The notes beneath the pieces were generated by a model that was not told the origin of the DNA, did not search any database, and was given only the letters and a program-made list of their open reading frames with translations. A stretch of DNA of 64,000 nucleotides from Gluconacetobacter sacchari (lineage in GTDB: Bacteria > Pseudomonadota > Alphaproteobacteria > Acetobacterales > Acetobacteraceae), in the NCBI RefSeq assembly GCF_014174255.1, contig NZ_JABEQJ010000001.1, positions 310,001-374,000 of the forward strand, read 5' to 3'. The translations under genes and the position numbers were made by a program. Positions 35,815 to 44,268 of the stretch are shown here, piece after piece; position 1 is the stretch's first letter; each line of letters starts with the position of its first letter.

Positions 35815-36231
35815 ATGACACCGAGAGAAAAAGGAAATGCGGCCACCCGGGCGCTGATGGGCTCCGAACAGTCCGCGCGCCTGGCCGCCGCGGCGGAATC
35901 CGATACGTTCGGCGCCGATATCGCGGGATACGCGGTCGATCATGTCTTCGGCGATATCTGGACGCGCGATGGGCTCGACCAGGCGCGCCGGAGCCTGATT
36001 ACCATGACGGTCATGGTGGCGCTGCGGCAGCCGCACGAATTCGGCCTTCACATGAATTTCGCGCTCGATCACGGCATGCCGCTCCGGGAAATCGAAGAGG
36101 CGCTGATCCAGATGCTGCCTTATGTCGGCTTTCCCGCCATTTCGGGCGTCATGCCGGTGGCCACGAAAATCGTGGCCGAGCGCGGCCTGGACAAGAAGGC
36201 CGATTACGCGGGCCATCGCGGCCTGCTGTGA
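35815..36231 (+). CDS. Carboxymuconolactone-decarboxylase-family protein without CxxC
   Basis: The 138-aa all-helical protein matches the CMD family by FGDIWTRDGLDQARRSLITM and ALRQPHEFGLHMNFALDHGM, EEALIQMLPYVGFPA. It has no cysteine, so it lacks the CxxC of AhpD-type alkylhydroperoxidases and cannot be a thiol peroxidase. It is closer to gamma-CMD. Its place between a peroxiredoxin-like and an SDR gene suggests a lactone or carbonyl substrate, but no function is proved. It is 34 nt after the upstream gene. Confidence 0.85.
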   Translation: MTPREKGNAATRALMGSEQSARLAAAAESDTFGADIAGYAVDHVFGDIWTRDGLDQARRSLITMTVMVALRQPHEFGLHMNFALDHGMPLREIEEALIQMLPYVGFPAISGVMPVATKIVAERGLDKKADYAGHRGLL

Positions 36232-36255
36232 GCGTATCGTTCGAAGGAGCGAAAC

Positions 36256-37005
36256 ATGACGAAGCTTGAAGGAAAGGTCGCCGTCGTCACCGGCGGCAGC
36301 AGCGGACTCGGCCTGGCGATGGCCAGGCGGTTCGCCGAGGAAGGCGCGTTCGTCTACATCACGGGTCGGCGGCAGGGCGAACTCGACAAGGCGGCGGCGT
36401 CGATCGGCGGCACGGTCGCGGGCGTGCAGGGCGACGTTCAGCGGAGCGAGGATATCGACCGTCTGGTCGAGCGGATCCGGACGGAGAAAGGGCGGATCGA
36501 CATCCTGGTCGCAAATTCCGGCATGGTCGCGCCGCAGCTTCTGGCGGATGCGACGGACGGGAATTTCGACACGACGTTCGGCGTCAATGTCCGGGGCGTG
36601 TATTTCACGGTCGATCGGGCATTGTCGCTGCTGGCGCGCGGCAGCTCGGTGATTCTCGTCTCCTCGATCGCCGCGAACAAGGGGGTTCCCGGCTATGGGA
36701 CCTACAGCGCGAGCAAGGCGGCGGTCCGCAGTTTCTCCAGAACCTGGACGGCCGAATTGCTGGAGCGCGGCATCCGCGTGAATACGCTGAGCCCCGGCCC
36801 GTTCGATACCCCGATCATGGACGGGCAGGCCGACACGCCGGAGGGCCGGGACGCGGTGCGTGCCAAATGGGCCGCCGCCGTGCCGATGAAGCGGCTGGGC
36901 CGGCCGGAAGAACTCGCCGCCGCCGCGCTGTTCCTGGCCTCGGACGAGAGCAGCTATGTCGCGGGGATCGACCTGATCGTCGATGGCGGGGCTGCCGCGA
37001 TCTGA
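36256..37005 (+). CDS. Classical short-chain dehydrogenase/reductase
   Basis: The Rossmann start is VAVVTGGSSGLGLAMARRFA, with NSG-type ANSGMVAP, catalytic Ser in ILVSSIAANKG and YxxxK as YGTYSASKAAV. LSPGPFDTPIMDG and YVAGIDLIVDGGAAAI follow at the end. It has 249 aa, a standard length. An Arg after the second strand (TGRRQGEL) favours NADP(H). It is the last gene of the LysR-linked run, 24 nt after the CMD gene. Substrate is unknown; aldehyde or ketone reduction would fit with its neighbours. Confidence 0.93.
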   Translation: MTKLEGKVAVVTGGSSGLGLAMARRFAEEGAFVYITGRRQGELDKAAASIGGTVAGVQGDVQRSEDIDRLVERIRTEKGRIDILVANSGMVAPQLLADATDGNFDTTFGVNVRGVYFTVDRALSLLARGSSVILVSSIAANKGVPGYGTYSASKAAVRSFSRTWTAELLERGIRVNTLSPGPFDTPIMDGQADTPEGRDAVRAKWAAAVPMKRLGRPEELAAAALFLASDESSYVAGIDLIVDGGAAAI

Positions 37006-37062
37006 CTTGCGCGACCGCCGCGCCCGATACCGGCGCCGGCGATACGAAAACCCGGGGCAGGA

Positions 37063-37092
37063 TCACGGATGCGCCATGCGGCGCATCCGTGA
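37063..37092. terminator. Bidirectional hairpin between SDR and nrsF
   Basis: TCACGGATGCGC and GCGCATCCGTGA make a perfect 12-bp stem around CATGCG in the 98-nt gap between the convergent genes. There is no T-run, but the stem is strong in both directions. Confidence 0.65.
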
Positions 37093-37103
37093 CGGCCTGC
37101 CGT

Positions 37104-37748
37104 CTACCACCGCGTGAGCCACGGCAGGACCAGGCGCGTCGCAAGGGTGACGACGCCACCGGCCGACAGATACCATACCGCCAGATACAGCGGATCGTCG
37201 AACGGACAGGCCAGCGCGAAGGTCAGCGCGCCGAAGGCGGATGCGGCAATGCCCGCGGCCCAGGCCGTGCCGTGGGAATCGACCGGCGCGCCCCGCCTTG
37301 CCAGCAGGCCCAGCGCCAGGGCGAGGGGCAGGGACAGTTCCACGATCTTGCGCGCGCAGACCAGGCCGTGCGCCGGGTCCAGCCGGTGCCACAGAACGGC
37401 CGGCCCGCCGGCTTGCAGGGCATCGACCAGCCATCCCGCGCCCAGCATGAGGAACGCCACGCCGCCGACGATGCGCAGGCCGCGCCGCGGCGAGCGCGTC
37501 GGGCTGAGCGAGAGCAGCGCGGTGACGCCGCTGATGACCGCGACCGCCGCCAGGCCCGCGGTTTTCCACCAGAAGCTGGGCATGTGCATCGCATGCGGCA
37601 TGTCCGGGCGCATCAGGCCCGCCGATACCACCCAGGCGATCTCGATGATGCCGAGGACCAGCAGAATGGTCGCGTCACGCCAGGGCGTCCGCCGCCTGAC
37701 CGGACGCAGGTCGGTCGCGAGCCGGTCGATCAGGGGATCAGTCGACAT
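37104..37748 (-). CDS. nrsF: NrsF-type transmembrane anti-sigma factor (DUF1109)
   Basis: NrsF holds the partner ECF sigma factor at the inner membrane. This 214-aa protein has a short cytoplasmic N-terminus (STDPLIDRLATDLRPVRRRT) and about six membrane helices (DATILLVLGIIEIAWVVSAG; GLAAVAVISGVTALLSL; IVELSLPLALALGLLA). C131 in GLVCARK and C181 in LACPFDDPLY are its only cysteines. In the Caulobacter homologue two conserved cysteines of this protein are needed for stress response. The start at 37748 overlaps the sigma-factor gene by 11 nt, typical of a co-translated pair. Confidence 0.9.
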   Translation of the reverse strand: MSTDPLIDRLATDLRPVRRRTPWRDATILLVLGIIEIAWVVSAGLMRPDMPHAMHMPSFWWKTAGLAAVAVISGVTALLSLSPTRSPRRGLRIVGGVAFLMLGAGWLVDALQAGGPAVLWHRLDPAHGLVCARKIVELSLPLALALGLLARRGAPVDSHGTAWAAGIAASAFGALTFALACPFDDPLYLAVWYLSAGGVVTLATRLVLPWLTRW

Positions 37749-38268
37749 CACTACCTCGCAATACCATGTCGTTCATCCGTCCCAGCCCACGGTGAATATT
37801 GACCTTGACCAGGGCAGCGGATTGTCCGGTGCGCCGGGCCGCTTCCTCGATGCTGAGGCCGTGCAGCTTCACCAGCCGGATGACCTCGGCCTGCGCCGGT
37901 TTCAGCATGCCAAGCAGCCGCTCCAGCGCATGGGCCGTCGTGATCTGCTCCTCATGATCGGGAATGGCCAGATCGTCCTCGATCGGCACCATGTCCACCC
38001 GGTTTTCGGCCCGCAGCCGGTCGATCCATTTATGGCGCGCGATCGCGGCCAGCCATGGCCCGAACCCCTGCGCCGGATCGAATGTGTGGCGTTTCTCATG
38101 CACCGCGAGCAACGTGTCCTGCACGGCGTCGTCGATCATGGAAGGCGGCAGCCGCCGTTGGAAGAAACGCTTCAACCACACGGCGGCCTCGGCCAGGACA
38201 AAGCGATAGGCGTTGGCGTCGCCCCGCTGGGCGGCCGCCATCCAGTGACTCCATTCGGCTTCCGTCAC
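37738..38268 (-). CDS. sigF: ECF RNA-polymerase sigma factor, SigF-like
   Basis: The 176-aa protein has sigma region 2 (IDDAVQDTLLAVHEKRHTFD, FGPWLAAIARHKWIDRLR) and region 4 (LKPAQAEVIRLVKLHGLSIE, EAARRTGQSAALVKVNIHRG). Together with NrsF it corresponds to the SigF/NrsF pairs of Caulobacter and Azospira, which recognise GTAACC-N16-CGAA. Three such sites occur within 3 kb. It is third in an apparent operon msrB-msrA-sigF-nrsF, so activation would raise its own synthesis. The gap to msrA is 29 nt. Confidence 0.93.
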   Translation of the reverse strand: MTEAEWSHWMAAAQRGDANAYRFVLAEAAVWLKRFFQRRLPPSMIDDAVQDTLLAVHEKRHTFDPAQGFGPWLAAIARHKWIDRLRAENRVDMVPIEDDLAIPDHEEQITTAHALERLLGMLKPAQAEVIRLVKLHGLSIEEAARRTGQSAALVKVNIHRGLGRMNDMVLRGSDVD

Positions 38269-38297
38269 TCTCGCTCCTGTTGCTGCCGCCCCCGCCC

Positions 38298-39002
38298 CTA
38301 CGGTTCGCCAGGCGTGGCGAGCGCCAGGATCGGGTGATCGCGATACTGTCCGCCATATAGCATCTTCAGCGTGTCGATCCGAGGGGTATCATAGGTTGCG
38401 ATATAGGGATTGTCCGGGTGGCGGGCCGCGAAATTCTGGTGATAGTCCTCGGCCGGATAAAAGCCACGGTCCGGGACGACCTGCGTTGCGACCGGACGGG
38501 CGAAGACATGCGCGCCGTCCAGTTGCCGGATATAGGCGCGCGCCTCCGCCGCCTGTTCCGGCGTGCGCGTGAACAGGACCGAGCGATACTGGCTGCCGGT
38601 ATCGGGAAACTGCGCATTCACCTGTGTCGGATCCAGCGCGACGGAAAAGAAGATGCGCATCAGCGCGGCGTAGCTGACCTGCGTCGGGTCATATTCGACC
38701 GCGACCGATTCCGCGTGGCCCGTATCGCCTTCGCCGACGGTCTCGTATTCGGCGGTGTCCCTCGCGCCGCCGTCATATCCCGCGCGCGTCGCGGTCACGC
38801 CGCGAATGTGCTGGAAGACGCTCTGGACGCCCCAGAAGCATCCGCCGGCGAAAATGGCGGTCGCATGATGGGTCGTCGCGGGGGCGTCCGCGACCACGGG
38901 CGGCGGCAGATGCGCGGCCAGCGGCGTTTCCGCGGCGTGGCACGCCATGCCGAGTGTCCCCATGGCAATGAGCGAGACGCCGAGTATTCCGGTGCGTGTC
39001 AT
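38298..39002 (-). CDS. msrA: Exported peptide-methionine (S)-S-oxide reductase
   Basis: MsrA reduces S-methionine sulfoxide. The catalytic motif is FAGGCFWGVQSVF, followed by GYDGGARDTAEYETVGEGDT, HAESVAVEYDP and PAEDYHQNF, all MsrA signatures. A signal peptide (LGVSLIAMGTLGMACHA) places it in the periplasm. Apart from the signal region, the catalytic Cys is the only cysteine, so the usual C-terminal recycling cysteines are absent and a different reductant is needed. It has 234 aa. It lies 13 nt after msrB in the same operon as sigF. Confidence 0.95.
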   Translation of the reverse strand: MTRTGILGVSLIAMGTLGMACHAAETPLAAHLPPPVVADAPATTHHATAIFAGGCFWGVQSVFQHIRGVTATRAGYDGGARDTAEYETVGEGDTGHAESVAVEYDPTQVSYAALMRIFFSVALDPTQVNAQFPDTGSQYRSVLFTRTPEQAAEARAYIRQLDGAHVFARPVATQVVPDRGFYPAEDYHQNFAARHPDNPYIATYDTPRIDTLKMLYGGQYRDHPILALATPGEP

Positions 39003-39015
39003 GGTTCGGGTCCTT

Positions 39016-39480
39016 TCAGGCCGGGTGGAACGAGAGGGCGACGCCGTTCATGCAGTAGCGCAGGCCCGTAGGCGCCGGCCCGTCGTCGAAGACATGGCCG
39101 AGATGGCCGCCGCAGGTGGCGCACAGCACCTCGGTCCGGTCCATGCCGAGCGACCTGTCCGCGCGCTCCTGCACCGCGCGCGGCAGGGCGCGGTAGAAGC
39201 TGGGCCAGCCGGTGCCGCTTTCGAACTTGGTGCCGGCGTCGAACGCGGCGGTGTCGCAGCCGGCGCAGGCGAAGCGCCCGGGCCGATGCTCGCCCAGCAG
39301 GGGGCTCGACCACGGCATTTCGGTGCCGGCGCGGCGCAGGACGTCATATTGCGCGGGCGTCAGCAGGCGGCGCCATTCGGCGTCGGAATGCACGACGGCA
39401 TAGGACGGCGCGGCGCGGCCGGCGCGCGCGGCCAGCAGGAACGTGGCCGAGGCAAGGCAGAACTGGCGGCGGGAGGTCAT
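39016..39480 (-). CDS. msrB: Exported peptide-methionine (R)-S-oxide reductase
   Basis: MsrB reduces R-methionine sulfoxide. Zinc cysteines are in FACAGCDTAAF and VLCATCGGHLGHVF, the motif GTKFESGTGWPSFYRAL is complete, and the catalytic cysteine is in LRYCMNGVALSFHP. The 154-aa protein begins MTSRRQFCLASATFLLAARA, a twin-arginine signal, so the folded enzyme is probably exported. No resolving cysteine is seen near GWPSF. It heads the operon msrB-msrA-sigF-nrsF, and a SigF-type promoter lies 38 nt upstream. Confidence 0.95.
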   Translation of the reverse strand: MTSRRQFCLASATFLLAARAGRAAPSYAVVHSDAEWRRLLTPAQYDVLRRAGTEMPWSSPLLGEHRPGRFACAGCDTAAFDAGTKFESGTGWPSFYRALPRAVQERADRSLGMDRTEVLCATCGGHLGHVFDDGPAPTGLRYCMNGVALSFHPA

Positions 39481-39517
39481 GAAACCGCTCCTTCACGATA
39501 ACAGCATCGTCCGGTTC

Positions 39518-39543
39518 TTCGGCGCGCCGGGGCCATCGGTTAC
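39518..39543 (-). promoter_or_regulatory. SigF-type ECF promoter for msrB-msrA-sigF-nrsF
   Basis: On the minus strand GTAACC (39543-39538) and CGAA (39521-39518) are separated by exactly 16 nt. This is the known SigF -35/-10 pattern, and it implies positive autoregulation of sigF. Confidence 0.85.
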
Positions 39544-39576
39544 GGGCGGCGGCCGACAATCTTTTTGCGGGAGCCT

Positions 39577-39602
39577 GTAACCATTCGCGGGCGCCGGACG
39601 AA
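39577..39602 (+). promoter_or_regulatory. SigF-type ECF promoter for the b561/molybdopterin reductase genes
   Basis: GTAACC at 39577-39582 and CGAA at 39599-39602 are 16 nt apart and 31 nt upstream of the ATG. It is back to back with the msrB promoter; the two -35 boxes are 33 nt apart. Confidence 0.85.
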
Positions 39603-39633
39603 GGCACCGACATCATTGCCTGGAGGCCCGCAG

Positions 39634-40257
39634 ATGCCCCGACCACGCCGCACGCCCACGCCTGTCATCAGGATCACCCACTGGATCGGCGCGCTGTCGA
39701 TGCTCGCCATGATCGGCAGCGGGTGGCAGATCTACAATGCCTCGCCCATCCTGCCGTTCTCCTTTCCCTCCTGGATGACGCTGGGCGGATGGCTTGCCGG
39801 CGGGATCGCCTGGCATTTCGCGGCGATGTGGACGCTGATGGGCGCCGGATGCGTCTATCTGGCGCATGGCGTCGTCTCGGGCCATTTCCGGCGCGACCTG
39901 CGCCCGCAGGGCGCGCGCGCCATCGGGCGGGACATGGGCCTTGCGCTGCGCTTTCGGCTTTCTCACGCGCCGGGTCGGTACAATGCGGTGCAGCGCCTGC
40001 TCTATACGGGCGTGCTGATCGTGGCCGCCCTGACGGTGGCCTCGGGCCTTTCGATCTGGAAACCCGTGCAGCTTGGCTGGCTGACCTGGCTGTTCGGCGG
40101 CTATGACATCGCGCGCCGGATCCACTTCACGATGATGGCGCTGATCGTGGGGTTCCTGATCGTTCATGTGGTGCTGGCCCTGCTGGTACCGTCGACGCTG
40201 TTCGGCATGGTGTTCGGCCGCAGACCGGCCCCGCAGGATCCGGAGACGGTGCGATGA
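39634..40257 (+). CDS. Cytochrome b561-type membrane subunit (YedZ/MsrQ-like partner)
   Basis: The 207-aa inner-membrane protein has about four helices with histidines placed for two b hemes: PVIRITHWIGALSMLAMIGS, GGIAWHFAAMWTLMGAGCVY, LLYTGVLIVAALTVASGLSI and IHFTMMALIVGFLIVHVVLA. It is of the Ni-hydrogenase/b561 cytochrome type and would pass electrons from the quinone pool to the periplasmic reductase encoded next, with which it overlaps by 4 nt (ATGA). TGGAGG precedes the ATG at 39634. In Azospira the analogous gene is called yedZ1. Confidence 0.88.
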   Translation: MPRPRRTPTPVIRITHWIGALSMLAMIGSGWQIYNASPILPFSFPSWMTLGGWLAGGIAWHFAAMWTLMGAGCVYLAHGVVSGHFRRDLRPQGARAIGRDMGLALRFRLSHAPGRYNAVQRLLYTGVLIVAALTVASGLSIWKPVQLGWLTWLFGGYDIARRIHFTMMALIVGFLIVHVVLALLVPSTLFGMVFGRRPAPQDPETVR

Positions 40258-41003
40258 AGCGGCCGCAACTGGATCGAACGGCCATCGCGCCGGAATTGCG
40301 CCGCCTGGAACGCCGCCTGATGCTGAGGGGCATGGTCTCGCTCGGCGGGCTGTCCCTGCTGTCGGGCTGCGCGCTGGATGACGAACCCGCGGTCGAACGC
40401 GCGCTCGCGCGGGTGATGAGCCTGACCGACCGCGCGCAGGCGCTGCTGTTCAGCCGCCATCGCCTGGCGCGCGAATTCGATGCCTCGCGGATCACGCGTC
40501 CATTCCCGTTCAATGCCTATTACGGGCAGGATGACGTGCGGACGGTCGATCCGGCGCAATGGCGGCTTGAGGTATCGGGCCTGGTCGCGGACCGGCGCCC
40601 CTGGTCGCTCGCGCAGTTTCGCGCCCTGCCGCAGAAGCGGCAGATCACGCGCCATATCTGCGTGGAGGGCTGGAGCGCGATCGGCTGCTGGTCCGGCGTG
40701 CCGCTGTCGGTGTTCCTGAACCGGGTCGGGGCCGACCTGCGGGCGAAATACGTCGATTTTCACTGTTTCGACGATTATTCGACCAGCATCGACATGGCGA
40801 CGGCCCTGCATCCGCAGACCGTCATGGTGCTGGATTTCGACGATCGCGGGTTGCCCGCGGCCTATGGCGCGCCGATGAAGGTCCGGATTCCGACCAAGCT
40901 GGGCTACAAGAATCCGAAATACCTGGCGGCGATCAGCGTCACGAACCGCTTTCCCGGCGGCTATTGGGAGGACCAGGGATATGACTGGTTCGGCGGATCG
41001 TAA
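40254..41003 (+). CDS. Periplasmic molybdopterin oxidoreductase (YedY/MsrP-like)
   Basis: This sulfite-oxidase-fold protein has the molybdenum-binding cysteine in QITRHICVEGWSAIGCW. Family motifs FPFNAYYGQDDVRTVDPAQW, YSTSIDMATALHPQTVMVLD and MKVRIPTKLGYKNPKYLAAI follow. An RR-containing signal (RRLMLRGMVSLGGLSLLSGC) suggests Tat export, perhaps with a lipid anchor at the LSGC cysteine. It has 249 aa. With the b561 subunit it is expected to reduce oxidised methionine (or similar S-oxides) using quinol electrons; that role is known for related MsrPQ and YedY1Z1 systems. Confidence 0.9.
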   Translation: MKRPQLDRTAIAPELRRLERRLMLRGMVSLGGLSLLSGCALDDEPAVERALARVMSLTDRAQALLFSRHRLAREFDASRITRPFPFNAYYGQDDVRTVDPAQWRLEVSGLVADRRPWSLAQFRALPQKRQITRHICVEGWSAIGCWSGVPLSVFLNRVGADLRAKYVDFHCFDDYSTSIDMATALHPQTVMVLDFDDRGLPAAYGAPMKVRIPTKLGYKNPKYLAAISVTNRFPGGYWEDQGYDWFGGS

Positions 41004-41018
41004 AATAACGCGCGCCCT

Positions 41019-41044
41019 GTAACCTTCGGCCCCGCGCGGGCGAA
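41019..41044 (+). promoter_or_regulatory. SigF-type ECF promoter for the methionine-rich peptide gene
   Basis: GTAACC at 41019-41024 and CGAA at 41041-41044 are 16 nt apart, 65 nt upstream of the peptide start. It is the third site of identical form in this locus. Confidence 0.85.
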
Positions 41045-41109
41045 GAACAGGACAGTGAGGCGGAAAGGTCCGTCTCCGCACGGACTTTTTTCAATCAGGG
41101 AGAATCGCT

Positions 41110-41418
41110 ATGTCCATTCGTCATTTCATGTTCGCGGCCGCGCTGGTGTCCAATGTCGCCATCGCCGGCGCGGCGGTCGCGCAGGATGGCATGTCGCACG
41201 GCGCCATGGCGCATGACGGCATGTCCAAGAGTGCCATGGCGCACGACAAGATGGCGCCGAACGCCATGTCCGGCGGCAATATGGGGAAACATGCGGAGGC
41301 CGCCCGCCACGGCATGGAGAAGAATGCGATGTCCAAGGATACGATGTCCAAGGGCACGATGGGGCATGGCGGCATGATGGCGCCGCCGCATGACGACGGC
41401 ATGTCCAAGCCCAACTGA
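41110..41418 (+). CDS. Secreted methionine-rich peptide (MXKDX-repeat; MrpX-like oxidant scavenger)
   Basis: The 102-aa precursor has a signal peptide (FMFAAALVSNVAIAGAAVA, cleaved before QDG). The mature part of about 78 residues holds 14 methionines, mostly spaced every five residues (GMSHGAMAHDGMSKSAM, AHDKMAPNAMSGGNM). It also contains many His and Lys and no Cys or aromatic residues. It belongs to the pentapeptide MXKDX family. In Azospira, MrpX of this kind is a sacrificial hypochlorite trap recycled by YedY1. AGGGAGA precedes the start. It has its own SigF-type promoter. Confidence 0.9.
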   Translation: MSIRHFMFAAALVSNVAIAGAAVAQDGMSHGAMAHDGMSKSAMAHDKMAPNAMSGGNMGKHAEAARHGMEKNAMSKDTMSKGTMGHGGMMAPPHDDGMSKPN

Positions 41419-41488
41419 GGCGTGCCGGGTCATCCGGCGGGCAGCCGCCGGATGACGGGGATGGCGGGGGATGGGGGCCGGAAGGCCC

Positions 41489-43309
<1,821 letters not shown>

Positions 43310-43571
43310 GATGCTCCGGCCGGTCATGCCGGCCATCCTCAGTGCGTCGGCCCCAACCGCGGCGACGGCGCAGGCCGTCGCGTGCCGCGCGGCGCGCGCC
43401 CGCGCCGTGCGATGGGCATTCTGATCTTGTCCCGGTTTTCGGGCCGAACTATCGCCGCGCCGCCTTTGGAACGCAAGATGGCGCGGCCGGCCGACGCCGC
43501 GAACGATTTACAGACGGCGCCAACCGGCCGAAAACGGACCGCCCCATCCCACCATCTTCCGCAGAGACGGC

Positions 43572-44258
43572 ATGACCCGCACCCCGACTGGCCGCCCCGC
43601 CGGCGCCCGCCGCCGCATGACGCTGAAGGAAGCCGAACGCTTCATCACCCTGCTGGCCGAAGCCCACCCCAATGCGGAAAGCGAACTGGATTTCGTCGAC
43701 GATTACACGCTGCTGGTCGCCGTCGCCTTGTCCGCCCAGGCCACCGACGCGTCGGTCAACCGCGCGACCAAAGGGCTGTTCCGCGACGCACCCACCCCGG
43801 CCGCCATGGTGGCGCTGGGCGAGGAGGCGGTCGGCACGCATATCCGGACCATCGGCCTGTGGCGCACCAAGGCCCGCAATGTCGTCGCCCTGTCGCAGGC
43901 GCTGCTGGACCGGCATGGCGGCCAGGTGCCGCATGACCGCGCGGCGCTGGAGGCGCTGCCCGGCGTGGGCCGCAAGACCGCGAACGTGGTGATGAACGTG
44001 GCCTTCGGCGACAGTACCATGGCCGTCGATACCCATATCTTCCGGATCGGCAACCGCACCGGCCTGGCCCCCGGCAAGACACCCCGCGCGGTGGAAGACC
44101 AACTGGTGGCCCGCATCCCCGCCCCGATGCTGCGCCCGGCGCATCACTGGCTGATCCTGCACGGACGCTATGTCTGCAAGGCGCGGCGCCCGGAGTGCTG
44201 GCGGTGCCCGGCGACCGAGCCCTGTCAGTATACGGGGAAGGTGCTGATCGCACCGTAA
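43572..44258 (+). CDS. nth: Endonuclease III (DNA glycosylase/AP lyase)
   Basis: Nth excises oxidised pyrimidines and cuts the abasic site. The helix-hairpin-helix is LEALPGVGRKTANVVMNVAF with the catalytic Lys in GRKTA. The catalytic Asp lies in MAVDTHIFRIGNR, and the C-terminal 4Fe-4S cluster is CKARRPECWRCPATEPC (C-x6-C-x2-C-x5-C). It has 228 aa. It is transcribed divergently from the ABC exporter across a 262-nt gap in which I see no clear feature, and it converges with comEC 10 nt away. Confidence 0.96.
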   Translation: MTRTPTGRPAGARRRMTLKEAERFITLLAEAHPNAESELDFVDDYTLLVAVALSAQATDASVNRATKGLFRDAPTPAAMVALGEEAVGTHIRTIGLWRTKARNVVALSQALLDRHGGQVPHDRAALEALPGVGRKTANVVMNVAFGDSTMAVDTHIFRIGNRTGLAPGKTPRAVEDQLVARIPAPMLRPAHHWLILHGRYVCKARRPECWRCPATEPCQYTGKVLIAP

Positions 44259-44268
44259 GGCTGTTCGT

